This document shows positions 1 through 12,070 of a stretch of DNA of 64,000 bases, one piece after another. A model generated the notes under the pieces. The model was given only the letters and a program-made list of their open reading frames with translations. It made no database searches and was not told where the DNA came from. Every line of letters begins with the position of its first letter. The stretch's first letter is position 1. The stretch is from Panulirus ornatus (lineage: Eukaryota; Arthropoda; Malacostraca; Decapoda; Palinuridae). The translations under genes and the position numbers were made by a program. Location: the NCBI RefSeq assembly GCF_036320965.1, contig NC_092255.1:12588243-12652242 (forward strand), in the 5' to 3' direction.

Positions 1-394
1 TGGGGCCCGCACTCTGGTTACCTCACCAGATAAGAATGCTCTTCGATCTCCCCTCACCCTAATAATGTCTAGGAAGCCAGAAGCTCCTGAAGACTGTGTC
101 TAGATTGAACTCTTCTTATACAGGCTTATTGGTCCTCTTGTCAGGTGCTTTTTTTTTTTCTAGGGAAAGGGAAGCTCTTTCATAGCTTCCACGTTAAAGA
201 GAAAAAATCATTTGGACCAGACCAGCTTAAGAACTGTGAATCTATGTAGGGTCCCACCCCATGCTGCAGGACTCTACCAATCTTCCTTACAACCTTTTTC
301 TTCCTTTAGAGGAAATTTCAAGGCCATGCATCTTACCAGGTATACTCAACATTCTTATACCCCTGTAATTCAAGTATTCATTAATGTTTTCCTT
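1..394. other. No recognisable gene
   Basis: I see no supported coding sequence here. The short open frame near 212-406 has no family resemblance and no splice context. A T-run lies near 150-160. The stretch precedes the decayed RTE-like sequence that begins around 395. Confidence 0.5.
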
Positions 395-1200
395 ACCTTT
401 ACATAAGGATACTATACTGGGATTCTGCCAGTCCTAAGGTACCTCATCATGGACCATACAAACACTGTATAGCTTGACTACCTAATCAACAACTCTCTCA
501 CCCCCATTTTTGAGGAACTCAACCTCATTCCTATCCACTCCTGCAGCTGTATCATGCCTAATCTTATGTTAAGCTTTCATTACCTCCTATAACAACAAAC
601 CATTTGGTAGACTCTCATTCTGGATGCCACCTTTTCATAAATGCAGTAGTTTTGCTACCCTATCATCTAACATATTCCACAGTCTTAAAATAGTCACTCC
701 ATCCGTTTTTCAACTCTTCTTTGTCTCTTCCCAATTCCTTATCTGCTCCCTTTACTGTCCATCTGTCCTCTTGTTCTCCTTACACTGTATACCTCCTCCC
801 TAAACATTTCTTGTTATCCCTGAAATTCATTGGCTCTTTCTCATCCTGTCTATTATCTGCTCTTTTTTTCAGTACACATACTTTCCTCCTGACCTCCTAC
901 TGTTTCCTGTTTCACACCTCCCTGTCACTCACACACCTTCCATATGGGTACTGTCCATACACCTCTCTTTTTTCTTTCATTTGCAATTTAACTTCATCAT
1001 CCCATCCTTTTTCATATGCCCACCTCCATCTTTCACATCTCACACATTCCCTCTGAAAATGTTAATGCTGCTTCTAATACCCTTCAACCCTTTCCTACTC
1101 CTTTTCATTTATTCTTCCTGATGCCACTCAATCAATTGATATCTCTCCTCACAGTCCTATTTTCCAAGCTCACTCACTTTTAATACTTTCACACATGCTG
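395..1200 (-). mobile_element. Decayed RTE-like LINE fragment (second family, RTE-B)
   Basis: The plus strand is a pyrimidine-rich antisense text that parallels the antisense of RTE-A between the endonuclease and the start of reverse transcriptase: a block like 'gccagtcctaaggtacctcatcatgg' matches the RTE-A segment around PEDWRNACIVPL, followed by a counterpart of the GLDGIAVE region and then the Lys/Arg-rich linker. It is far more diverged than RTE-A copies and no reading frame survives. It probably belongs to the same second family as 53.7-55.4 kb. The assignment rests on collinearity of short blocks, so the exact limits are approximate. Confidence 0.4.
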
Positions 1201-1217
1201 TTTTCCCTTTTTCTTAT

Positions 1218-4200
1218 TCTATTTATTTATCATACTTAATCGCTGCTTCCCGTGTCGGCAAGATAGCACCAGGGAACAGACGAAGAATGGCCCTACCACT
1301 CATATACACATATATATACATAAACACCCATACACACACATATACATACATATGCATATCAACATGTGGTATACTGGGATAGACATGCTGTCAGTGGATT
1401 GAACCAGGGCATGTGAAGCGTTTGGAGTAAACCATGGAAAGTTTTGTGGGGCCTGGATGTGGAAAGGGAGCTGTGGTTTCAGTGTATTACACATGACAGC
1501 TAGAGACTGAGTGTGAACAAATGTGGCCTTCTGTCCTTTCCTATTTCATGTGTAGCGGGGTGGCAACGGGAATGGATAAAGGCAGCAAGTATTTATATGT
1601 ACATGTCTATATATGTATATGTCTGTGTATGTATACGTTGAAATGTATAGGTATGTATATGTGCTTGTGTGGGCGTATATGTATATACATGTGTATGTGG
1701 TTGGGTTGGGCCCTTCTTTCATCTGTTTCCTTGCGCTACTTCGCTGACGCAGGAGACAGCGACAAAGTATAATAAATGAATAAAATAGATACATATCAAC
1801 ATATACATACATTTACATACATGGACATATACATATATACACATGTACATTTTCATACTTGCTTTCCTTTATCCATTCCTGTTGCTACCCCACCATACAG
1901 GAAATAGCATCCCCCCACCCTCTTTCAGTGAGGTAGTGCCACGAAAGGACAAAAAAGGCCACATTTGTTCACACTCAGTCTCCAGCTGTCATGTGTAATG
2001 CACTGAAATCACAGCTCCCAGTCCACATCCAGGCCCCACAGACCTTTCCATGGTTTACCCAGACACTTCACATGCCCTGGTTCAGTCCACTGACAGCACA
2101 TCAACCCCAGTATACCACATCGTTCCAATTCACTCTATCCTTGCATGCCTTTCACCCTCCTGTATGTTCAGGCCCCGATTGCTCAAAATCTTTTTCAATC
2201 CATCCTTCCACCTCCAATTTGGTCTCCCACTTCTCCTCATTCCCTCCTCCTTTGAGACATATATCCTTTTTTGTCAATCTTTCCTCACTCATTCTCTCCA
2301 TATGTCCAAACCATTTCAAAACACCCTCTTCTGCTCTCTCTCAACCACTTTTTTTATTACCACACATCTCTCTTACCCTTTCATTACTTAATCAAACCAC
2401 CTCATACTTCATATTATCCTCATGCATTTCATTTCAAACACATTCACCCTCCTCTGTACAACCCCATCTTTAGCCCATGCCTCACAACCATATAACATTG
2501 TTGGAATTACTATTCCTTCAAACATACCCATTTTTGCTCTCCGAGATAACGTTCTCTCCTTCCAAACATTCCTCATCACTCCCAGAACCTTCACCCCCTT
2601 CCCTACCCTGTGGCTCACTTCTGCTTCCATGGTTCTATCTGCTGCTAAATCCACTCACAGATATCTAAAACACTTCACTTCCTCCAGCCCTTCTCCATTC
2701 AAACTTACCTCCCAATTAACTTGTCCCTCAACCCTTCTACCTAATGACCCTGCTCTTATTCGCATTTGCTCAACTTTCTTTCATACACTTTACCAAACTC
2801 AGTCACCAACCTCTGCAGTTTCTCACTTGAATCAGCCACCAGAGTTATATCATCAGTGAACAACAACTGACTCACTTCCCAGGCTCTCTCATCCCCTCTC
2901 TCCAAAACTCTTGCATTTACCTCCTTAACCACCCTCTCCATAAACAAGTTAAACAACCGTGGGGACATCACACACCCCTGCTGCAAACTGATATTCACTG
3001 GGAACCAGTCACTCTCCTCACTTCCTACTCTTACACATGCCTTACTTCCTTGGTAAAACTTTTCTTTGCTTCTAGCAACTATCTCGCACACCATATATTC
3101 TTAAAACCCTCCACAAAGTATCTCTCCCAACCCTATCATATGCCTTCTCCAGATCCATGGATGCTACTTACAAATCCATCTGCTCTTCCAAGTATTTCTC
3201 ACATACATTCTTCAAAGCATACCCCTGGTCCACATATCCACTACCACATCTGAAACCACACTGCTCTTTTCCAATCTGATGCTCTGTACATGCCCTCACC
3301 CTCTCAATCAATACCCTCCCATATAATTTCCCAGGAATACTCAGCAAACTTTGCCTCTGTAGTTTGAACACACCTTTATCCCAGTGCTTTTGTACAAATG
3401 GCACTATGCATGCATTCTGCCAATCCTCAGGCACTTCACCATGGTCCATACATACACTGAATATCCTTACCAACCAGTCAACAACACAGTCACCCCCTTT
3501 TTTAATAACTTCCACTGCAATACCATCCAAACCTGCTGCCTTGCCGGATTTCATCTTCTGCATATCTTTCACTACCAAAACATTCTCCCTGGCCATCTCA
3601 CTTCGTACACCACCCCGACAAAAACAAACTATATCTGCCACTCTGTCATGAAACACATTTAACAGACCTTCAAAATACTCACTCCATCTCCTTCTCACTT
3701 CATCATTACCTCTTATTACCTCCCCACCTGCCCCCTTCACCAAAATTCCCATTTGTTCTCTTATACACATTATTTACCTCCTTCTTAAACATCTTTTTAT
3801 TCTCCCAAAAATTTAATGAAAATTTCTTACCCAACTCTCATTTGCCCTCTTTCTTACCTCTTGCACCTTTCTCTTGACATCCCGCTGCTTTCTTTTATAC
3901 ATTTCCGTCATTTGCATTACTTCCCTGCAAGTCTCGTCCAAACATCTGTCTTCTCTCAATCACCAACTACCTTACTTCTTCATCCCACCACTCACTACCC
4001 TTTCTAATCTGCCCGCCTTCCATCTTTCTCATGCCACATGCATCTTTTGTGGAAGCCATCGCTGCTTCCCTAAATACATCCCATTCCTCACCCACTCCCC
4101 TTTTCTAAAATCACAATTTTTTTTCTATTTACTTCCACCAACAAATGATTAGACATCCCAACCAGCTACGTCTTTCAACACATTCACATTAGATACCCTC

Positions 4201-4262
4201 TCCTTTGTAAGCTAGTCAATTAGCAGATAATCCAATAATGTCCTCTGACCCCCTATCCCACT
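1218..4262 (-). mobile_element. RTE-A LINE, long-3'UTR subfamily, interrupted
   Basis: Antisense copy of the main LINE family, running from its 3' end (about 1218) to the late endonuclease domain (about 4262, counterpart of the DYVLIDRHAKERLLDV segment). Translated on the minus strand it shows recognisable RTE blocks: the GLDGIAVE motif near 3520, GFRCGSG near 3250, a QQGCVMSPRLF block near 2970, a decayed FADD box read as FTDD near 2850, and the C-terminal YGCEAW block near 2500. Frames are broken by many shifts and stops, so it is a pseudogene copy. A sense-strand 3' fragment (1365-1791) is inserted in its 3' UTR. The most diverged of the large RTE-A copies, so probably older. Confidence 0.8.
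1365..1791 (+). mobile_element. RTE-A 3'-end fragment nested in the older antisense copy
   Basis: Starts in the last codons of the RTE-A frame (tgtggtatac...), continues through the long 3' UTR and ends in the family terminus (cgctacttcgctgacgcaggagacagcgacaaagtataataaatgaataaa). It is flanked by the direct repeat catatcaaca at 1355-1364 and 1792-1801, which reads as a 10-bp target-site duplication. The flanks are the two halves of the antisense host copy, so this is a bona fide nested insertion, severely 5'-truncated as usual for target-primed reverse transcription. Confidence 0.8.
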
Positions 4263-4509
4263 AACCCACAGTCACATTCAGTGAATAAAATTAGGCATTT
4301 GTAAAATTTTTACATCCTGTAGTGAATGCTGAAGCTCCTGTTAAACTCAACTGTTCTCATACACAGTAGTATGTACAAGACAGTCCAAGAGAAATCAAGG
4401 GGTATAATACTCTATCCTAGGGAGGCGAGTCCTAACAATGTTTACAACTACTGTTAGTAAATATCTGTACCTTCTAAGTCTTCATTATACTAGTTTATAT
4501 GAAAAAACT

Positions 4510-5292
4510 TTGTTTTTTATTTATTCATTATACTTTGTCACTGTTTCCAGCGTTTGCAAGGTAGCACAAGGAAACAGACGAAAGAATGGCCCAACCCACC
4601 CACATACACATGTATATATATAAATGCCTACACACGCACATATACATACCTATACATTTCAACGTATACGTACATATACATACACAGACATATACATATG
4701 TACACATGTACATATTCAGACATGCTGCCTTCATCCATTCGCATCATCACCCCACCACACATGAAATGGCACCCCCCCTTCCCCACACATATGCACGAGG
4801 TAGCGCTAGGAAAAGACAACAAAGGCCACTTTTGTTCACACTCAGTCTCTAGCAATCATGCGTAATGCACCAAAACCACAACTCCCTTTCCACATCTAGG
4901 CCCCACAAAACTTTCCATGGTTTACTCCAGACACTTCACATGCCCTGGTTCAACCCATTGACAGCACGTCGACCCCGGTATACCTCTGCTGCAAACTGAC
5001 ATTCACTGAGAACCAATCACTTTCCTCTCTTCCTACTTGTACACATGCCTTACATCCTCAATAAAAACTTTTCACTGCTTCTAGCAACTTACCTCCCACA
5101 CCATATACTCTTAATACCTTCCACAGAGTATCTCTATCATATGCCATCTCCCGATCCATAAATGCTACATACAGATCCATCTGTTTTTCTAAGTATTTCT
5201 CACGTACATTCCTCCAAGCGAACATCTGATTCACACACCCTCTACCACTTCTGAAACCACACTGCTCTTCCCCAATCTGATGCTCTGTACAT
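4510..5292 (-). mobile_element. RTE-A LINE copy with internal deletion
   Basis: Antisense copy with the long 3' UTR (4510 to about 4980), joined at 4982 directly to the RT block that encodes QQGCVMS-type sequence, continuing back through [12 protein letters not shown] and GFRSGRG-type blocks to about 5292, where it stops at the CTEHQIG segment. About 1 kb of element, including the FADD active-site box, is missing at the internal junction. 5'-truncated; no intact frame. Confidence 0.75.
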
Positions 5293-6203
5293 ATTTACAT
5301 ATATACTTATATGTATGTATATTTACTTATTACATCTCTTATACTGTACATTAAACCATAATTTTTTGCTTTCTAAGCTTCTGTGTTTTACCATGTGTAT
5401 CATAAATCAAATATATTTATAAATCAAATATATTTTTAAATCAAATGAGAAGAGATTCTTAAGGAGTGCTATTAAAGAAAATTTCATTATAACAATACTT
5501 TTTGAGATGATACATATGAAAAAACTTAGAATCAGAAGCATTTTCTTCTGATTACACAGCTCGTCAGTAAAGTCCTAAAGACACCATGATGTTAGTTTGT
5601 AGGGTTGGCTGAAGATTGTAAGCTCTGGTTTCAGTGCATTAGATATGGTATCTATAGAATGATTGTGTGAAAATGAAGCCATTGGTTGTTTGGATATAGA
5701 GAGAAAAAGATAAGGACAGAAAATGAAAAAAGAAGCCATGTTTGATGGATTACATGGAGTTTAGAGTCTGAAAATGCATGACAAACCACTATCGGGCTTT
5801 TGAATGAAAGGCAGCAAAAGAAATATCTCGATAAGAGGGTTTCTCCTAATTATTGAAAAAGAAAAATGCTACCAGAAATAGCAAAAGCAAACAACTTTCT
5901 ACAGAGAGGGTGCATGATTAAGAAGCTTAAAATGTTATGAAGGAATAATATTCAAATTCTGAATAAAACAAGAAGAGCACTTTCTGCAGAAACACAAATG
6001 AATGGCGATCTTGAGTATATGTAAGTAATTTATATGATTACTGACAGAGATCCTGCCAGTCAAAAGCACTAAATGATATATGAACAAGGAACCATGTATA
6101 AATCAAGAAACAGGGATTCTAGGAGAAATGTCAGGAATGTAAAATCACATGAATTCATTAAAAGTAACCCTACTAACATTGTGATTCAAAATCTGAAAAA
6201 AGG
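5293..6203. other. No gene recognised; AT-rich, probably intronic
   Basis: Immediately downstream (on the minus strand) of the splice donor at 6216-6221. I find no long frame, no repeat family I can name and no good acceptor-flanked exon. It is most simply the intron following the 6222-7988 exon. Confidence 0.45.
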
Positions 6204-6215
6204 CTAATTTAAAGT

Positions 6216-6221
6216 ACATAC
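6216..6221 (-). promoter_or_regulatory. Splice donor (gtatgt)
   Basis: Read on the minus strand, CCATGG|gtatgt ends the 589-codon exon after a complete Trp codon. It matches the GTRWGT donor pattern. Confidence 0.6.
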
Positions 6222-7988
6222 CCATGGTTTAGAAGCATATTTCCATTTGTATCTATGGCTTTGTGAGTGACGTCTGCGGTGCCAATCTCTTTCTGAATCA
6301 GAATATGATTCACTACTACTTGACTCTGATGTAGATGTTCTGTATTTCTTTTTACTTTTGTGCTTTTTGTGTCTCTTCTTCCATACTTTTTCTGTCTTTC
6401 TTTTTGATTTTTCTTCTTTTGTGCTTTCTTCATGATCTGAAATATTCCATGGCTCATTGGTGTCACTATGGTGAGAAGGTTTTAACATTTTCCTTCTGCT
6501 TGAAGAATGTTTACTGGGAGATTTCACTGTCAAAAAATTATGTGAGCTTTTCCTTGTATTTTGTGAATGTGCTTTTGAAGACATGCTTTCCTTAGTTTGT
6601 GAATTGGCTTTTGGTATATCTTTTTTAGTGTTTTCCAAAGACTGAATATTTTCTGAGAGACTTTCAGGAACACTTGTGGCCAAATTCTCCTCAGCAGACT
6701 TATCCATCCCAGCACTAGTGCTTAGATCACCTTCTTCTACTGATTCTGCTATACTTCTCTGAGTATAAGAAGCAATACTCTCTTTAACACTCCCCTCCGA
6801 ATATACCTCTGATTCCACCATCTCATTTATATTTTTGGAGTTATAAGCCTTGGGCCTCACTGAACCTTCTGTATAAAATTCTATGGATGATTTTCTTTGT
6901 TGAGAATGAAATACATTTGTTGTAGATTGAGCCAATAGTATTCCGACTGGTTTATCATGGTCGCTGTCATCCTGCTTTGTATTTGAATAAAATAAACTTT
7001 TCCTAGAGCTAAACAGCATACTCTTATCTTTTTTGTCAGTACCATGCATTTTTGTCTGCATAGAATCATGGGAAATATCACTCTTGTCAGAAATTAATCC
7101 TTTAACCTGTCCAGAATTGGAATTTAAGCTTGTACTTTCATTTCTTATAACAGGGTTAGCTTTATAATGGATTGGTGGATCAGAATCCCTTATAATGGCT
7201 TCTGGCTTTTCAATCGATGAGCTATTCTTAGAACTACCAGGACATATACTTTCATATTTACTATCACCATGAGCTTGACTTTCATTGCCTGTTATTTGAT
7301 CCAAAATATCCTCTACTGTTAATATGTTATCTAAATTTAAGACTTCATCCATGCTATCATCACAGTCTTCACTGAAAGAATGAGCCGTGGATTTCTTCGC
7401 ATCTAAATGAAACTCATCCCCTTGATTGCTTGTTAAAGATGTTTCATTCAGATATCGAGCCAACTCTTCATCAACTGAAGATTCATCACTAATCATCAGA
7501 GCTTTGCTCTTAGAACTGGCATTGTTAGAATATTCAGTCTGCCTAATGGTTGATTTTGTTGCCTTTTTATCAGAATTAGCCTGTCCATCATATTTCATCT
7601 CTTCTGCTCTTTGCTGATGGAAGGCATTACCATGGTTTTGTTTATGTCCATCCAAAATTTTTGACCCTGTTGATTTTTTACTAGGACTAGGTTTTTTTAA
7701 GTATTTTTGCTCAAGTGAACTAAATCTGTCATCTGTAAAAGTCTTTTTTATGACAAATCCAATGTGTTTCTTGTAAGAACCTACATGAGAGATAGAGCCT
7801 GCAACTTCCTTTTTCTGTTTAAGACTTGACTGATTTTCTGTTCTGACTGGAGAACCACTTTCATTAGATAAATGCAAATCATCATCTGATTTGTCCTCTG
7901 CCCTTGAAGGATGAGATGATGTGGAGCTCCATGATTGGACATCCTGTTTCAGACTGTATGTCTTTCTGCTTAGCTGGTTCAAGTAAGC
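6222..7988 (-). CDS. Internal exon of a Ser/Lys-rich protein, tentatively C19orf44-like (DUF4614)
   Basis: The minus strand carries 589 uninterrupted codons. At the 5' side the sequence ...tttctggaatag precedes codon GCT (7988), a good acceptor; at the 3' side ...CCATGG is followed by gtatgt (6221-6216), a good donor. Both borders fall between codons (phase 0/0), so this is one large internal exon; there is no true start or stop. The product begins AYLNQLSRK, is rich in Ser, Glu, Asp and Lys and looks intrinsically disordered. Visible features are a YLKKPSPSKKS segment near residue 94, acidic motifs SSVDEELARYL and DDSMDEVLNLD near 170-220, repeated YTEGSV/YSEGSV/YTQRSI motifs near 375-420, and a basic KKRHKKHKSKKKYR tract near 540, a plausible nuclear localisation signal, followed by Ser/Arg-rich sequence. 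The acidic DDSLDE-type motif, FLKK-type motif, YSE-type motifs and large central exon recall vertebrate C19orf44; this is memory-based and uncertain. Function unknown. Confidence 0.6.
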
Positions 7989-8010
7989 CTATTCCAGAAA
8001 GGAAAAAACA
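7989..8010 (-). promoter_or_regulatory. Splice acceptor with pyrimidine tract
   Basis: On the minus strand the sequence ttttttcctttctggaatag ends immediately before the exon codon GCT. The in-frame TAG formed by the acceptor itself closes the frame upstream, supporting an intron border rather than an upstream start codon. Confidence 0.6.
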
Positions 8011-8730
8011 AAGATTAATTTTTGCTCTAACATGTACTATGAATATGGATAAAATGAATCCAGAGTTTTAAAAGGTAGTTAATGTAATCTGAAAAACATT
8101 GTTAGCAGCACTAAACAATACATGAAGCAACATCTATAAACTCATATATTACAGAATGTGCATTTGCAAATACACATGTGCACATGCATGCACACAGTAA
8201 AGAGGAAAAAAATCATTGATTTTATAGGTAACAGAGTCAGTTTTCAATAATCTCTGGGTTTTTTTTCATTAAAAAAATGAATAATTTCTAATATTCATGG
8301 TACATGAGCTTGGTGAATGAACAGTGTCAGACTGAAATTTTGTGTGAAGGATATGATCACTTTAATAATGAAACAAATTTAGGGAATATCAAAGATAAGC
8401 CCAAGCAAAGCTAGGTAGTAGTTGGTACGCTGTGAACAGGGAGATATATTACCAGTTCTACCCGCCTGGGTATCAAGAAGGTTAGTGATGGCTGCATAGT
8501 GACCCAACACTTCAGTGGTTGTCAAGTTGCACTCCTCTGACTTAGGTAGCTGTCTTTTCTTACTGCCTCACCCACTCATGGACAAATGACTATCTGTCTA
8601 CAGATATTCAATCTCTCCTTGTCTTACATAACACGACAACACTTAATTCACACAACTCATTTTTCTAACCTGCACAACTCATTCTTCATAACTCTAGATT
8701 TTTGTGGTAAGCACAAAATGAGTGGAGCAA
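8011..8730. other. No gene recognised; probably upstream intron
   Basis: AT-rich sequence upstream (on the minus strand) of the 589-codon exon. No long frame and no family that I recognise; a short alternating CA/TG stretch lies near 8165-8195. Confidence 0.4.
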
Positions 8731-8732
8731 TA

Positions 8733-8850
8733 GACAGAAGTAGTTAGTAAGAACATTTAGGTAGGAGCATTAGGTAGAAACATAGGTAGAAGTAGTAGGT
8801 AGGAACATTAGGTAGTAGTAGTTAGTAGGAATGTTGGGTAGGAGCCTCTG
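8733..8850. repeat. Degenerate GGTAG-rich minisatellite
   Basis: Successive irregular units built on gtagg/ttagg and aacatta (for example 'taggtaggagcattaggtagaaacataggtagaag') recur about every 11-22 bp. The units vary, so this is an old or imperfect tandem array next to the dispersed repeat at 8911. Confidence 0.6.
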
Positions 8851-8910
8851 CAAACACTATGCTAGAGTTGCCCCTCTGCCAGTGGCCTGTTAAGGGTGAG
8901 GCACAAAAGG

Positions 8911-9022
8911 CTAAGAAGTGACACTGGGAATCACTAGTAATGGAGAATCAGTTGCAATGGCCAACCCCATGAGGGAGTTCCAGTTGGAAACAGGCATCAG
9001 ATATACAGATAGATAGATAGAT
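8911..9022 (+). repeat. 3' part of an unnamed dispersed repeat (copy 1)
   Basis: Similar over about 105 bp to 48817-48920: both contain ctaagaagt, a variable middle, gcaatggc/gctgtggc, then a ccc(c/a)tgagggagttccagttggaa block and end in a tc(a)gat/agatata microsatellite-like tail (here gatagatagatagatgg). A shared block ending in a simple repeat is typical of the 3' end of a retroposed element. I cannot assign it to a family. Confidence 0.5.
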
Positions 9023-9072
9023 GGAAAGCTAGGCTAAAATCTACAGAGCAAATGGAATCAGAAAAGGTAAAT

Positions 9073-9930
9073 TACCATGATAACAAAGTTGTTATATGGT
9101 TGCAAGGCATGGGCTATAGATAGAGTTGTGCAGAGGAGGGTGGATGTGCTGGAAATGAGATGTTTGAGGACAATATGTGGTGTGAGATGGTTTGATCGAG
9201 TAAGTAATAATAGGGTAAGAGAGATGTGTGGTAATAAAAAGAGTGTGGTTGAGAGAGCAGAAGAGGGTGTTTTGAAATGGTTTGGTCACATGGAGAGAAT
9301 GAGTGAGGAAAGATTGACCAAGAGGATATATGTGTCAGAGGTGGAGGGAACAAGAATTGGGAGACCAAATTGGAGGTGGAAAGATGGAGTGAAGAAGATT
9401 TTGAGTGATCGGGGCCTGAACATGCAGGAATGTGAAAGGCGTGCAAGGAATAGAGTGAATTGGAACTATGTGGTATACCGGGGTCGACGTGCTGTCAATG
9501 GATTGAACCAGGGTGTGTGAAGCATCTGGGGTAAACCATGGAAAGTTCTGTGGGGCCTGGATGTGGAAAGGGAGCTGTGGTTTCAGTGCATTGTACATGA
9601 CAGCTAGAGACTGAGTGTGAACGAATGTGGCCTTTGTTGTCTTTTCCTAGTGCTACCTCACGCACATGCTGGGGGAGGGGGTTGTTATTTCATGTGTGGC
9701 GTGGTGGTGATGGGAATGAATAAAGGCAGACTATGAATTATGTACATGCGTATATATGTATATGTCTGTGTGTGTATATATATGTATACATTGAGATGTA
9801 TAGATATGTATATTTGCGTGTGTGGACATGTATGTATATACATGTGTATGTGGATGGGTTGGGCCATTCTTTCATCTGTTTCCTTGCGCTACCTCGCTAA
9901 CATGGGAGACAGCGACAAAGAAAAATAAAT
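9073..9930 (+). mobile_element. RTE-A LINE 3' fragment, long-3'UTR subfamily
   Basis: 5'-truncated copy starting just before the YGCKAWAIDR block. A 147-residue frame (9077-9520) covers the C-terminal region: CGVRWFDR, an [16 protein letters not shown] block, [18 protein letters not shown], then an RP-N-RWKDGVKK block, ending at the family's normal stop. The full long 3' UTR follows, ending at gctacctcgctaacatgggagacagcgacaaag plus an A-rich tail. Reference example of the L-type 3' UTR in this window. Confidence 0.85.
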
Positions 9931-10230
9931 GAATGAAATAATATAAACAAAGTGGTCACTTAACCAGCCAGAAGTCAGGATGAATGTCATTTTGAAGATT
10001 TTACATAATGAAAAAAGATTAAATGATAAGTGAACTAGGACCAAAAGAGTAAGGAAATAACTAGACTATCAATAACTAAGAGAGAGGAAGAAAAATTTAC
10101 AAGCAACAGGTGAAAAAATTAGCAAACTGAAAATATAAAAGAGCATGATTAGAAAATTTAAGTGATGGAAGAAGTAGATAGTTTCCAGGGCCCCTTTGAC
10201 TGACATAAGCAACTGGGACCCCCACACTTC
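9931..10230. other. No gene recognised
   Basis: AT-rich sequence between the RTE-A tail and the next LINE fragment; no supported frame. Confidence 0.4.
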
Positions 10231-10239
10231 TTTGAACAC

Positions 10240-10900
10240 AGCTTCAGGACCTGACTTTCTCTGTTCATTTCTGCAACATCTGCAATTTGAATTCTAGCCT
10301 TCCCTCTGCAGAACACCAAGCTTCTACTTCTTCCCCTGATCTCAATGAAACTCAAATGTCCAACACTAATTCTCCTCTACACTATCAAATCTATACTATC
10401 ATTTCCACTCTAAAGGTGGTGCTTGTTTCTACTGTAGTACAAAACAACCAATGCCTACCTCAAGGACCTCGAGTTTTCCAACTTTGAATTCACCAGGCTC
10501 AAAATTTCTATACCCTCTATAGCTTTGTTTTTATGATTTGTTATTCCCTCGTAAGCCCTCCTCCTATATACAACTCTTCAACTAACTGAGGTCCTGCCAT
10601 AAAGCCTTGCTCTGTTCAAATCCATGTGCTAAAATCCTCAATGCATGGGATTTCAATGTACCAGCATAAGTATTAGTTAAGCTCAACCTGGGGTAATCCC
10701 AGAGGAACTAAAGTCCTTTTTTTTTTTTACCCTTTTTAACAATTTGGAACAAATGACTATACACCTGGCAAAGAGTTCCTGACCATCACAACTGCTTACC
10801 TAACACACTCAACTTTATTTTTCACTTATGAGCCCCCACTATCTCTATCAATCATGATGACATGTCTAACGTCTGTCCTCTTTCAATATACTAACTATAG
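10240..10900 (+). mobile_element. Jockey/CR1-group LINE, endonuclease-domain remnant
   Basis: With several frameshifts the plus strand reads through features of a jockey-group apurinic endonuclease in order: a leading N-SSL-SAEHQASTSSPDLNETQ block (10280-10350, the ETQ position corresponds to the catalytic Glu), a SPLHYQIYTI block, a C-Y-ST block, then near 10640 WDFNV (counterpart of GDFNVH), and later a PNTLNFIFHL block (counterpart of PNTLDLFFTS) near 10800. Reverse transcriptase is absent. No intact frame, so an old remnant. The family assignment is from motif order, not from a search. Confidence 0.5.
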
Positions 10901-11859
10901 CACTTTGGCTGAGCACAGCTGTCATCCACTTGATATCTAAACAGAGACAGGAGTAGAACATCAGTTGATGTTGGACTCTATTTTTTAATAAGATAGCTGA
11001 TTTGGGTTGCTGTTTAAGGCTTAATACTTAACATTCTGTTAGTTTTTTCTGTCCCAGAGACATTTCTCTCCCTGCTTAGAGTGTTAAGAAGTTTTTCACC
11101 CACAACCAGTGCATCTAAATAGGCAGAAACATGTACCATATATAATCAGAGAAGGAATGTAGGTACTGCACATGTACCATACATAATAACAGAAAGAAAT
11201 ATAGTTGGGTAAATATGATCACTATGACTTATGATATATTCACCAGCATTGATCACGTGCTATTCCTTAACAACAACTGCGCTTCTTGACATTCTGTAAA
11301 ACCCACACACCATAGAATCGTCTACACTGTCCTCTCTGCTAACTTAATAGACTTGTACTTCACAATCAATGCGTATCAAAGCATTGGCCTTAGCTGTGTA
11401 ATTTACATGAGAATACATGTATATCAAAATTGTCTATTTCTGTAACACCGCACCAGGATCCAGGCATAGAAACATCAGCATAAATTAAGCTACTTTCTTC
11501 ATCATCTGAAAAAGATCCGCAAACAAAGATATGAGTGGACAACGTTGTTTGGCATATCAAAGGAGGGGACACTACAAGCAAAAATACGTCAACGTGCATT
11601 GTGCTGTCTGACATGACATGGGTGGAAACATTGTACGGACAAAGACACATCAACATGTGTGGTGATAAACGTTTGAGTATCAAGAGAGAATATGTGTTTT
11701 AGCTATAAGTCAGTACAGTAAGAAACAAGTACATCATGAGGACTCATCCCCTGAACTTTCTTTACTATCGTACAATCTTTTTAAAATAATGTGTATAGTT
11801 TGCATTCACATATGTATCATCTAGCTTAACCCATTCATCCATAACTCTGATAATACATT
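10901..11859. other. No gene recognised
   Basis: The only notable frame, 97 codons on the minus strand (11390-11683), has a biased, locally repetitive composition and no splice context that I trust. Confidence 0.35.
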
Positions 11860-11869
11860 TGTAGCTTCT

Positions 11870-12070
11870 TGCAATGATATCTGGTTACCCTTCTTTGCAT
11901 ATTTCAATGTTCACTCATTTAGAATTTGGAAGGTTGTTATCAAGTCTCCTCTTAGTTTATTCTATGGATACAAACTTTATAGTCTCTACCCTCTTCCTGT
12001 AACTTGGCTCATTCTTCAGGTACCATCTTTCATGCCTTCATCTGGACCTTCTCCATCAGATCTTCATGTT
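11870..12070 (-). mobile_element. Possible CR1/L2-like LINE 3' remnant
   Basis: On the minus strand the text around the codons for LRGDLITTFQIL (near 11950) resembles the RGDLI-x-YKI motif near the C terminus of CR1/L2-like reverse transcriptases. The surrounding frame is broken. Weak call based on one motif. Confidence 0.25.

Noticed and set aside
721..1056. 111-codon plus-strand frame rich in Ser, Leu and Phe
   Set aside because: Composition is that of the antisense of a purine-rich RTE linker; no start context, splice sites or homology.
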